From positions 62,001 to 126,000 of the forward strand of contig CAKSAC010000001.1 of NCBI GenBank assembly GCA_934434925.1: DNA of 64,000 bases, in the 5' to 3' direction. The stretch is from an uncultured Eubacteriales bacterium. GTDB taxonomy: Bacteria > Bacillota > Clostridia > Oscillospirales > CAG-272. The notes beneath the pieces were generated by a model. It had not been told where the DNA came from, searched no databases, and was given only the letters and a program-made list of their open reading frames with translations. A program made the position numbers and the translations under genes. Each line of letters starts with the position of its first letter. Position 1 is the first letter of the stretch. Positions 49,370-56,982 of this stretch are shown here, piece after piece.

Positions 49370-49635
49370 AAAGCCCTTGCGGGCAAAATGCGAAAAACGT
49401 GAAAGGGGCTTCCTGTGCGGCGGCCTCTTTTTACGTCAAAAGGAAACGGAGAGAACGGCCCCGGAAGTATTCCTCGGGTATGCGGACGTTTTCACAGTCC
49501 GGCCTTTGAAAATTTGAAAGGTCACCGAAGAAACGTCATTGACAAAAACGCGCCGCCATATGACCCCGGGGCCGATTCCGGCAAAGAAGGCGGCACAATG
49601 GCTCCGCCGCAAACCGGCAGAGAACAGGCGGAATG
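49370..49635. other. Unassigned intergenic region with inverted repeats
   Basis: No credible gene is seen; short open frames lack binding sites and family resemblance. GGCCCCGG (49457-49464) and CCGGGGCC (49566-49573) are perfect inverted arms 101 bases apart, and GCCC-TTGC-GGGC near 49375 is a small hairpin. A structured RNA is possible but unsupported. Confidence 0.25.
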
Positions 49636-49664
49636 TTGACACATTCGCGGCGATAAGGTATAAT
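49636..49664 (+). promoter_or_regulatory. Perfect consensus promoter of hflX
   Basis: TTGACA at 49636-49641 and TATAAT at 49659-49664, spacer 17. Confidence 0.9.
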
Positions 49665-49670
49665 AATAGA

Positions 49671-49853
49671 GTTGCCGGCGGACAGCGCGACCGGATTTTC
49701 CGCTCAAACGGTGATTGTCGGAAGGATTACTTCGTTTTCGCCTGCGGATAGGATAAAGCGGCTGAAAACGAGGCTGTACGCCCATAAGATGTATACGTAG
49801 CGGAATTCGGTCTGATCCGCTTGTCAATTCTTTCATTTCTCCGGGGAGACGAT
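49671..49853 (+). promoter_or_regulatory. 183-base hflX leader, possible attenuator
   Basis: The leader contains a 29-codon open frame starting GTG at 49711 and ending TAG at 49798-49800, rich in Arg and Lys but with no clear binding site. Its stop touches the hairpin AGCGGA-(11)-TCCGCT (49799-49821), which is followed by a pyrimidine-rich stretch. In Listeria hflX is controlled by an antibiotic-responsive leader, so attenuation is a reasonable guess here. Confidence 0.35.
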
Positions 49854-51137
49854 ATGAAAACAAACGAACAAAAAGAAAAGCAAAGGGCGGTCATTGTAGG
49901 GCTTTGCAGGACGCAGAAGGAAGAAGACGCAACAAAAGTTGAGATGGAAGAGCTGGTGCGCCTGCTTGCAACGGCGGGAGCGACCACGGTTGGTCGTCTC
50001 TGGCAGTTCAAGGATTCTCCTGATCCCGCCACCTGTATCGGGAGCGGAAAGCTCAATGAGCTTTCCGAACTCTGCCGGAACGAGACGGTAGACCTCGTTG
50101 TTTTCAATGACGAACTTTCTCCTTCGCAGATCCGGAACATCGAAGACGCGCTGGACGGTCCTGATGTAATCGACCGTACCATGTTAATCCTGGATATCTT
50201 CTCACTCCACGCCGTCAGCGGGGAAGGAAAAATCCAGGTCGAACTGGCCCAACTCAAATACACCGCGCCGCGTCTTTCCGGAAAAGGGAAAGCGCTTTCC
50301 CGGCAGGAGGGGCGTATCGGCACCCGCGGGCCGGGGGAATCAAAACTTGAAACAGACCGCCGGTATCTGAAACAACGCGAGGCCCTCTTGCGCGCGCAGA
50401 TCGCAGGACTCACAAAGAACCGCGCCACTATGCGTGCCGCGCGGGAGAGAAGCGGAATTCCCAAGATTGCGATCGTCGGCTATACGAACGCGGGGAAGTC
50501 CACCTTGCTGAACCGCCTCACCGATGCCGGGGTGATGGAAGCCGACAAACTCTTTGCGACGCTTGATCCGACCACCCGGCGGTTGACGTTGCCGGACAAG
50601 ACAGAGGTTCTTCTGACCGATACGGTAGGTTTTATAAGGCGCTTGCCGCACCATCTTATCGATGCGTTCCGCTCAACGCTTGAAGAAGCCGTCCACGCGG
50701 ACCTGCTGTTGCTCCTTTGCGATATCTCCGACCCGGAAGCCGAGACGGAGCTGCGGGTGACCGAAGAACTTCTTTCTTCTCTCGGGGCCGGGCAGACGCC
50801 GCGCCTGATTGTTTACAACAAATGTGATCGGGCGGCATCTTTTCGGGAAGAACCCTATCGCCCGGGAAGCCGCCGCGTCTTTCTCTCTGCACGGGACGGG
50901 CGGGGGATCCACGCGCTTCTTTGCGCCATTGCGGAATGCCTGAAAGATGGGAAAAAGGAGGTTGAACTCCTTTTGCCGTATGAGCGCGCCGGCATCCTGA
51001 ACACATTGAAAAAAGAGTGTCTTCCGCTGGGGGATGCGTCTTATGAAGAGAACGGAATTCGTGTAAAATTCCTGCTTGACAACAAGAATTATAACAAATA
51101 TTCGGAATTTATTTCCGGGCAGAAAGAAAATGGTTGA
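49854..51137 (+). CDS. hflX: GTPase HflX
   Basis: A 427-residue ribosome-splitting GTPase that rescues stalled or antibiotic-bound 70S ribosomes. The N-terminal HflX domain includes IGSGKLNEL and VVFNDELSPSQ; the linker has GRIGTRGPGESKLETDRR; the G domain has GYTNAGKST, DTVGFI and NKCD. ATG at 49854 follows GGGGAG. Its end overlaps yigZ by eight bases. Confidence 0.96.
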   Translation: MKTNEQKEKQRAVIVGLCRTQKEEDATKVEMEELVRLLATAGATTVGRLWQFKDSPDPATCIGSGKLNELSELCRNETVDLVVFNDELSPSQIRNIEDALDGPDVIDRTMLILDIFSLHAVSGEGKIQVELAQLKYTAPRLSGKGKALSRQEGRIGTRGPGESKLETDRRYLKQREALLRAQIAGLTKNRATMRAARERSGIPKIAIVGYTNAGKSTLLNRLTDAGVMEADKLFATLDPTTRRLTLPDKTEVLLTDTVGFIRRLPHHLIDAFRSTLEEAVHADLLLLLCDISDPEAETELRVTEELLSSLGAGQTPRLIVYNKCDRAASFREEPYRPGSRRVFLSARDGRGIHALLCAIAECLKDGKKEVELLLPYERAGILNTLKKECLPLGDASYEENGIRVKFLLDNKNYNKYSEFISGQKENG

Positions 51138-51774
51138 ATATTGCACATTGGCGGGACATGCCCGCGCCGAATACGAAGAAAAACGCTCGGTTTTCATTGC
51201 TGACGCCTTTCGCGTGACGACGGAAGAAGAAGCTCTTGCGCAAATCCGCGCCATACGCGAGGAATTTTCCGATGCGCGCCACACGGTATATGCTTATCTT
51301 TTACGGGAAGGACAAAAAACGCGGTATAGTGATGATCGGGAGCCGCAGGGAACGGCCGGCCTTCCCGTTCTGGACGTTTTACGCAAGAATGCCTGCACCG
51401 ATGCATTGGTTACCGTCACCAGGTATTTCGGCGGAATTCTTCTCGGAACCGGCGGCCTTTGCCGCGCGTACACTGCGGCCGCAGTTGCTGCGGTAGAGAA
51501 GGCCGGAATCGCGACGGCGGTTCCTCATTCCTTTTACGGTTTCTCCTGCGGGTACGGAGAGTACGATCGCTATCTTGCTTTACTCCGTGCAAACCGAGCC
51601 ACGCTCAAAGAGACGCAGTTTTCCGATCGGGTGACGGTTTTTTATTCGATCCCGATCCGGGAAGAGGCCGCTCTTGCAGCGGCTCTTTGCGAAGCGTCCG
51701 CCGGAAAACTGCAACCGTTTCTTGTCCGCCGGGAAGAAATTCTTGTCGTAAAAAATAAATTACAGGAAAAATAA
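51130..51774 (+). CDS. YigZ/IMPACT family protein
   Basis: A 214-residue protein of the YigZ/IMPACT family. The N-terminal IMPACT domain carries EKRSVFIADAFRV, ARHTVYAYL, SDDREPQGTAGLPVL and TRYFGGILLGTGGL; a DUF1949 ferredoxin-like domain follows from about residue 140. Eukaryotic IMPACT modulates Gcn2; the bacterial role is unknown, though a ribosome or tRNA link is suggested. It begins inside the hflX end, so the two are translationally coupled. Confidence 0.92.
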   Translation: MVEYCTLAGHARAEYEEKRSVFIADAFRVTTEEEALAQIRAIREEFSDARHTVYAYLLREGQKTRYSDDREPQGTAGLPVLDVLRKNACTDALVTVTRYFGGILLGTGGLCRAYTAAAVAAVEKAGIATAVPHSFYGFSCGYGEYDRYLALLRANRATLKETQFSDRVTVFYSIPIREEAALAAALCEASAGKLQPFLVRREEILVVKNKLQEK

Positions 51775-51853
51775 AGTAAACCGTCGTATTCTTTGCGTAT
51801 TTATCTTATAGTCATAAAAATTTCTCCATCAGGCATTCAGGAAAGGAGACCGT

Positions 51854-52867
51854 ATGAACAATCTGAAAGACCTCTTTCTCGAACGTGAGCGGGCTTATTT
51901 TTCTCCGTATGCTTTTTTGACGGAAAACACAAGAGGCAGACAGCATCCGTGCGAACCCAGCGAATGCCGCACGGAATTCCAGCGCGACCGCGACAGGATT
52001 CTGCACAGCAAGGCCTTTCGCCGCCTGATGCACAAAACGCAGGTCTTCTTTTGCCCGGAAGAAGAACATTACAGGACCCGCATGACCCATACGCTGGAAG
52101 TTACGCAGATTGCACGGATCATTGCCCGCGCTCTGTCACTCAATGAAGATCTGGCCGAAGCCGCCGCACTCGGACACGATCTCGGACATACTCCCTTCGG
52201 CCACGCCGGTGAAGTGGCCATGCGCACTTGCTTTGACCCCGGATTTTCTCACTATGCGCAGAGCCTGCGGGTGGTGGATTTTCTGGAAAATGACGGCGCC
52301 GGACTCAATCTGACTTACGAAGTGCGGGACGGGATTGTCAACCACACCGGAAAACATATGGCTTCCACGCTGGAAGGCGTGATTGTGAAATTCGCAGACA
52401 GGATCGCATATGTCAATCATGATATTGACGATGCCTGTCGTGCGGGAATCCTTACATTGTCCGATATTCCCGTTCATCTGCTGGATATGATCGGACGAGG
52501 ACACTCCGAACGGATCAACCGGCTTGTCTCCTCGGTCATCATCGCCAGCACGGGGAAAAATGAAATCTGCATGGAGCCGCAGATTGACAGTGCGTTCACA
52601 GAGCTGAGAGAGTTCATGTATGCCCATGTCTATACCAATTCTGCGGCTAAAACCGAGGAAGCGCGCGCCAAGGACCTTTTATGCCGGCTGTATGAGTATT
52701 TTGTTCTTCATCCGGAGGAAATGCCGCCGCTGTATGTCCGCAATTTGCCGAGAGACGGTGTGGAACGTTGCGTCTGCGACTTTATTTCCGGAATGACAGA
52801 TCGCTACGCGATTGAAACTTTTCGCGATCTCTTTATTCCGAAAGCGTGGAAAGGGCCGACTGCATGA
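51854..52867 (+). CDS. dgt: Deoxyguanosinetriphosphate triphosphohydrolase-like protein
   Basis: A 337-residue HD-domain protein of the dGTPase type, which converts dNTPs to nucleoside and triphosphate. The HD motifs are intact: His in THTLEVTQIARIIAR, then AAALGHDLGHTPFGHAGE, and a later Asp in ADRIAYVNHDIDDA. GAAAGGAG precedes the ATG. The gene overlaps dnaG by four bases (ATGA); dgt-dnaG-rpoD is a common clostridial order. Confidence 0.92.
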   Translation: MNNLKDLFLERERAYFSPYAFLTENTRGRQHPCEPSECRTEFQRDRDRILHSKAFRRLMHKTQVFFCPEEEHYRTRMTHTLEVTQIARIIARALSLNEDLAEAAALGHDLGHTPFGHAGEVAMRTCFDPGFSHYAQSLRVVDFLENDGAGLNLTYEVRDGIVNHTGKHMASTLEGVIVKFADRIAYVNHDIDDACRAGILTLSDIPVHLLDMIGRGHSERINRLVSSVIIASTGKNEICMEPQIDSAFTELREFMYAHVYTNSAAKTEEARAKDLLCRLYEYFVLHPEEMPPLYVRNLPRDGVERCVCDFISGMTDRYAIETFRDLFIPKAWKGPTA

Positions 52868-54660
52868 TTGACAAGAAACTGGTGGATGAGGTGCTGTCCC
52901 GCACCTCGATTGAAGCGGTCATTTCTCCGTATGTCACGCTGAAACGCGCCGGTTCCACCATGAAGGGATTGTGTCCGTTTCACAGCGAACGAACCCCCTC
53001 CTTTGTAGTCTATCCGGGCGATAACAGTTTTTATTGTTTCGGATGCGGAGCCGGGGGAGACGCGATTACTTTTTTGAAAAAAGCGGAAAATATGAACTTT
53101 GAGGACGCGGTGGAAGTGCTGGCCAAACGAGCCGGCATTCCTTTTGTCCGTTCCGATGCCGACGCAAAGGCTCCGCGCTTTGACAGAAACCGCATCCTGG
53201 AACTGAACCGGGAAGCGGCTCGCTATTTTCACGCCCGGTTGTTTGACAAAACGCCCGCCGCGGCCGCCGCCCGCGCTTATCTGACCGAAAAACGCGGACT
53301 TTCCTTGGCATGCGTCAACCACTTCGGGCTGGGGTTCGCTCCGTATGACCCGCGCGGATTTGTTTCGCATTTTACCAATCTCGGCTATAAACCGGACGAG
53401 CTGATAGCGGCCTTTCTGTGCGGGAAAAGCGAAGTGAACGGCGCGCTGTATCAATCTTTCCGTGACAGAGTCATGTTCCCGATCATCGATGTAGCCGGGA
53501 ATGTGATTGCTTTCGGCGGCCGGGTGCTGGATTCTTCCCCGCAAAAATACAAGAATTCCTCCGATACGCCTGTCTTCAAAAAAAGCAAAAACCTTTACGC
53601 GCTGAATTTCGCCCGCCAGACCTGCGCGGAACGCCTGATCCTCTGCGAAGGGTATATGGACGTGATCGCCATGCATGCGGCGGGTTTCACAAACGCGGTT
53701 GCAACGCTCGGCACCGCCATCACCCCCGAACAGGCCCGCCTGCTCAGTCATTATACCAAACGTGTTATTCTGTCTTATGACAGCGATGAAGCAGGGCAAA
53801 AAGCCACCGCGCGCGCGATTTCTCTTTTGGAACCGGTCGGGTTGTCCGTTTCGGTCCTGCATATCAACGGGGCCAAAGACCCGGACGAATATATACGGAA
53901 GTTCGGCGCGGATTCTTTCCGGGCATTGCTTGACAAGAGCCTCAGCAAGTTTGAATTCAATCTCGATAAGGTGCTTTCACGGCATAATATCGGGGTTCCA
54001 CAGGAAAAAATCGCCGCGGCTGCGGAGCTTTGTCATGTGATTTCCGGGGTTTATTCCTCGGCAGAAAGAGAAATTTATGTTTCCGAGGTCGCAAAGCGTC
54101 TCGGCATCGATCCGGCCGGAATACGTGCCGATGTGGAGCGTGAAATCCGAAAACGCAATAAAAAGGACAAGCAGGAATCCTTCCGGACCATCCGCCAGAA
54201 TATCGCCGGATACGGAGATCGGATCAACCCCGACCGCGCACGGGATCCGCAACTTGCCGGCCTTGAAAATACGGTCCTGTCTCTTCTGTTGCTCTATCCC
54301 GCGCACCGGGATGCCGCCATGCGTCCGGATATTGCGTTGACGGAAGAGGACTTTTTCACGGCGTTCGGCAAACGGATATTTGCGTTCGTCCGGGATCACT
54401 TCACCCCCGAAGGCCCGGACGCCGCCGCGCTCAACGAGCAATTTACAGATGAAGAAATCGGTCGTATGACCGAAATCCGCATATCGCGCATGGATTTTAT
54501 CGACAACGGGGATGCCGTGTTCCGGGAAAGCGTAACGGCTTTACGGGAGGCCATGCAAAACAAACGCCTTTTTGAACAATCGACGACCTTGGCGGGACTG
54601 GACGCACTGGTAAAAGCGATGCGCGACCGCGAAGGAAACAAACAAAATGACGAGGGATAA
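52864..54660 (+). CDS. dnaG: DNA primase
   Basis: A 598-residue primase that makes RNA primers for replication. The N-terminal zinc finger is C-x2-H...C-x2-C (CPFHSERTPSF, FYCFGCGAGGD, about residues 39-65). The TOPRIM core has LILCEGYMDVIAMH and SYDSDEAGQKA with the metal-binding Glu and Asp residues. A C-terminal helicase-binding region follows from about residue 445. The start at 52864 overlaps the dgt stop. rpoD follows one base after its stop. Confidence 0.95.
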   Translation: MIDKKLVDEVLSRTSIEAVISPYVTLKRAGSTMKGLCPFHSERTPSFVVYPGDNSFYCFGCGAGGDAITFLKKAENMNFEDAVEVLAKRAGIPFVRSDADAKAPRFDRNRILELNREAARYFHARLFDKTPAAAAARAYLTEKRGLSLACVNHFGLGFAPYDPRGFVSHFTNLGYKPDELIAAFLCGKSEVNGALYQSFRDRVMFPIIDVAGNVIAFGGRVLDSSPQKYKNSSDTPVFKKSKNLYALNFARQTCAERLILCEGYMDVIAMHAAGFTNAVATLGTAITPEQARLLSHYTKRVILSYDSDEAGQKATARAISLLEPVGLSVSVLHINGAKDPDEYIRKFGADSFRALLDKSLSKFEFNLDKVLSRHNIGVPQEKIAAAAELCHVISGVYSSAEREIYVSEVAKRLGIDPAGIRADVEREIRKRNKKDKQESFRTIRQNIAGYGDRINPDRARDPQLAGLENTVLSLLLLYPAHRDAAMRPDIALTEEDFFTAFGKRIFAFVRDHFTPEGPDAAALNEQFTDEEIGRMTEIRISRMDFIDNGDAVFRESVTALREAMQNKRLFEQSTTLAGLDALVKAMRDREGNKQNDEG

Positions 54661-54661
54661 T

Positions 54662-55747
54662 ATGGGAAACGACGAAACAAAAGACGGGATCAAGAACGCG
54701 CTGTCCGATACCCAAACCGATTCCGGGATTCTTGAAAACGGGCTGATGAGTTCTCTTGAAGAGTTGGAATATGACATTGACGAATCCTATCGCGTCATGG
54801 AGGCCAACGATGCGGAAAGTTTTCCGAGCGAGGAACAACTCCGCGAAATCGAAGAAGACAAATCCGCGTCGGAAAAAGACGAACGGATCGAATTTTTTCT
54901 GCGGGAAGAAGGGTATCCGGTCGATGACCCGGTACAGATGTATTTCAAGGAAATCGGAAAGATTCCGCGCCTGGACCTTGAGGAAGAAATCGAACTCGCC
55001 AAACGCATCGAAGCCGGAGACAAGGCCGCTAAAAAAGAGTTGGTCGAGGCCAATCTGCGCCTGGTGGTCAATGTGGCGCGCCGTCATTTGCGGCGGGGGA
55101 TGTCCTTTCTGGATCTGATTCAGGAAGGAAATCTCGGCTTGATCAAAGCGGCGGAAAAATACGATTATCGCAAGGGATATAAGTTTTCTACTTATGCGAC
55201 ATGGTGGATTCGGCAGGCCATTGTCCGTGCGATTGCCGATCAGGCGCGCACAATCCGGATTCCCGTGCATATGGTCGAAACAATCCATAAAGTTTCCCGC
55301 GTTTCCCATCAATTGCTCCAAGAGCTTGGCCGGGAGGCGACGACTGACGAAATCGCCGAGCGCCTCGGCATGACGGGAGATCGGGTAAGGGAAATTTTGA
55401 AGATTGCGCAGGATCCCGTCTCGCTGGAAGCCCCGATCGGGGAAGAGGAAGACAGCCATCTCGGGGATTTTGTGGAAGATACCGATACGCCTGCCCCTGC
55501 GGAAGCCGCGACTTTTTCGTTGCTCCGGGAACAACTTTGTACGGTACTGCATACGCTCACCTCCCGGGAAGAAGAGGTGCTGAAATTGCGCTACGGATTA
55601 ACGGACGGCCGTATGCGGACGCTGGAAGAGGTTGGGAAACAGTTTGACATTACACGGGAACGAATCCGGCAGATCGAGGCCAAAGCTCTCCGGAAACTGC
55701 GTCACCCCAGTCGTTCCAAGGTTTTGCGCGACTATCTGGATATCTGA
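54662..55747 (+). CDS. rpoD: RNA polymerase primary sigma factor, first copy
   Basis: A 361-residue group 1 sigma factor in its usual place after dnaG. The N-terminal 90 residues are acidic and diverged. Region 1.2 begins near DDPVQMYFKEIGKIP; region 2 has YDYRKGYKFSTYATWWIRQAI and RTIRIPVHMVETI; region 4.2 has ITRERIRQIEAKALRKLRHP. These match SigA-type recognition of TTGACA and TATAAT, which dominate this window. ATG at 54662 follows GAGGG; an ATG at 54647 lacks a site. A second copy follows 20 bases on. Confidence 0.94.
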   Translation: MGNDETKDGIKNALSDTQTDSGILENGLMSSLEELEYDIDESYRVMEANDAESFPSEEQLREIEEDKSASEKDERIEFFLREEGYPVDDPVQMYFKEIGKIPRLDLEEEIELAKRIEAGDKAAKKELVEANLRLVVNVARRHLRRGMSFLDLIQEGNLGLIKAAEKYDYRKGYKFSTYATWWIRQAIVRAIADQARTIRIPVHMVETIHKVSRVSHQLLQELGREATTDEIAERLGMTGDRVREILKIAQDPVSLEAPIGEEEDSHLGDFVEDTDTPAPAEAATFSLLREQLCTVLHTLTSREEEVLKLRYGLTDGRMRTLEEVGKQFDITRERIRQIEAKALRKLRHPSRSKVLRDYLDI

Positions 55748-55767
55748 TTTGAAAGGAAGTGCTTCAC

Positions 55768-56832
55768 ATGGATGACGGACTCAATGTAAACGAATATCTC
55801 GATCAGGCCTCCGAAGGTACGCCGTTGACCGAAAGCGGCCTGATGAACGCGCTGGAAGAGATTGACGACGATCTTACGCATGTATACGCCGATACCGACG
55901 AAGATTCCGATACATTTAACGACCCGGCCGACAGTGCCGAATTGCAGGAAAACGACACCGACCCCGAAACCATTGAAAATCTGCTTGCCTCGGATTATTT
56001 TTCCGCCGATGATCCGGTGCGTATTTATCTGAAAGACATCGGCAAGATCCCGCTTCTTTCTGCGGAACGGGAAAGAGAATTAGCCGAATTGGCGGCGGCG
56101 GGCGACAAAAACGCCAAAGACGAACTGGTACGAGCCAATCTCCGGCTTGTCGTCAGCATCGCCAAAAAACATATCGGGAAGGGAATGTTCCTGCTCGACC
56201 TGATTCAGGAAGGAAACATCGGCCTCATGAGAGCCGTGGAAAAGTTCGATTATCGGAAAGGATATAAATTTTCTACATACGCAACGTGGTGGATTCGCCA
56301 GGCAATTTCCCGTGCAATCGCCGACCAGGCACGTACGATCCGGATTCCCGTACATATGGTTGAAACGATTCATAAAGTCTCGCGGGCGACCCGCGTCCTT
56401 TTGCAGGAACTCGGTCGTGAGCCTACCACGGAAGAAATTGCGGCGCGTCTGGATACCACGCCGGAAAAAGTTCGCGAGATTCTGAAAATTGCGCAGGACC
56501 CCGTATCGCTGGAAACTCCCGTCGGGGAAGAAGAGGACAGCCACCTCGGGGATTTTGTGGAGGACAATGATTCTCCGACCCCGTCCGAAACGGCCTCCTA
56601 TTCTCTTTTGCGCGAACAACTCCAGGCGGTATTGCTGACGCTTTCTCCGCGTGAAGCGGAAGTAATCCGTTTGCGGTACGGTCTGTATAACGGCCGCCCG
56701 TTGACGCTTGAAGAAGTAGGGCAGCGGTTCAATATCACGCGTGAGCGCATCCGCCAAATCGAAGCAAAGGCTCTGCGCAAACTCCGGTATCCTCTCAGAA
56801 GTAAGCAACTCCGGGATTATCTGGAACTTTGA
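55768..56832 (+). CDS. Second RpoD-type sigma factor, tandem paralogue
   Basis: A 354-residue sigma factor directly after rpoD and clearly paralogous. The DNA-contact parts are nearly the same: FDYRKGYKFSTYATWWIRQAI, RTIRIPVHMVETIHKVSR and ITRERIRQIEAKALRKLRYP. Differences are concentrated in the acidic first 80 residues, region 1.2 (LAELAAAGDKNA) and the region 4 flank (YPLRSKQLRDYLEL). Both copies look functional. AAAGGAAG lies about nine bases before the ATG at 55768; an in-frame GTG nine bases earlier is less well placed. It may be a group 2 (stationary or stress) sigma or a redundant primary one. Confidence 0.9.
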   Translation: MDDGLNVNEYLDQASEGTPLTESGLMNALEEIDDDLTHVYADTDEDSDTFNDPADSAELQENDTDPETIENLLASDYFSADDPVRIYLKDIGKIPLLSAERERELAELAAAGDKNAKDELVRANLRLVVSIAKKHIGKGMFLLDLIQEGNIGLMRAVEKFDYRKGYKFSTYATWWIRQAISRAIADQARTIRIPVHMVETIHKVSRATRVLLQELGREPTTEEIAARLDTTPEKVREILKIAQDPVSLETPVGEEEDSHLGDFVEDNDSPTPSETASYSLLREQLQAVLLTLSPREAEVIRLRYGLYNGRPLTLEEVGQRFNITRERIRQIEAKALRKLRYPLRSKQLRDYLEL

Positions 56833-56840
56833 TTGACAGA

Positions 56841-56890
56841 ACAGACAAAATTCCCAGGCGGTGTTTGTCTGTTTCGCTACTTTTTTTGCC
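56841..56890 (+). terminator. Terminator after the second sigma gene
   Basis: ACAGACAAA (56841-56849) pairs with TTTGTCTGT (56864-56872); TTTTTTT follows after eight bases. Confidence 0.7.
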
Positions 56891-56916
56891 GACCGCCTTA
56901 CTTCGTTATTTTTGAC

Positions 56917-56945
56917 TTGACTTTACGGCCGCAAACAGATATACT
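56917..56945 (+). promoter_or_regulatory. Promoter of the 726-aa lipoprotein gene
   Basis: TTGACT at 56917-56922 and TATACT at 56940-56945, spacer 17. A second overlapping TTGACT lies five bases upstream. Confidence 0.8.
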
Positions 56946-56982
56946 AAAAGGGTATCAGCATATATCCATACAGGAGGTTTTT

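Noticed and set aside
54662..56832. The second sigma gene as an assembly duplication
   Set aside because: The copies differ throughout at both DNA and protein level, with distinct N-termini, so they are true paralogues.
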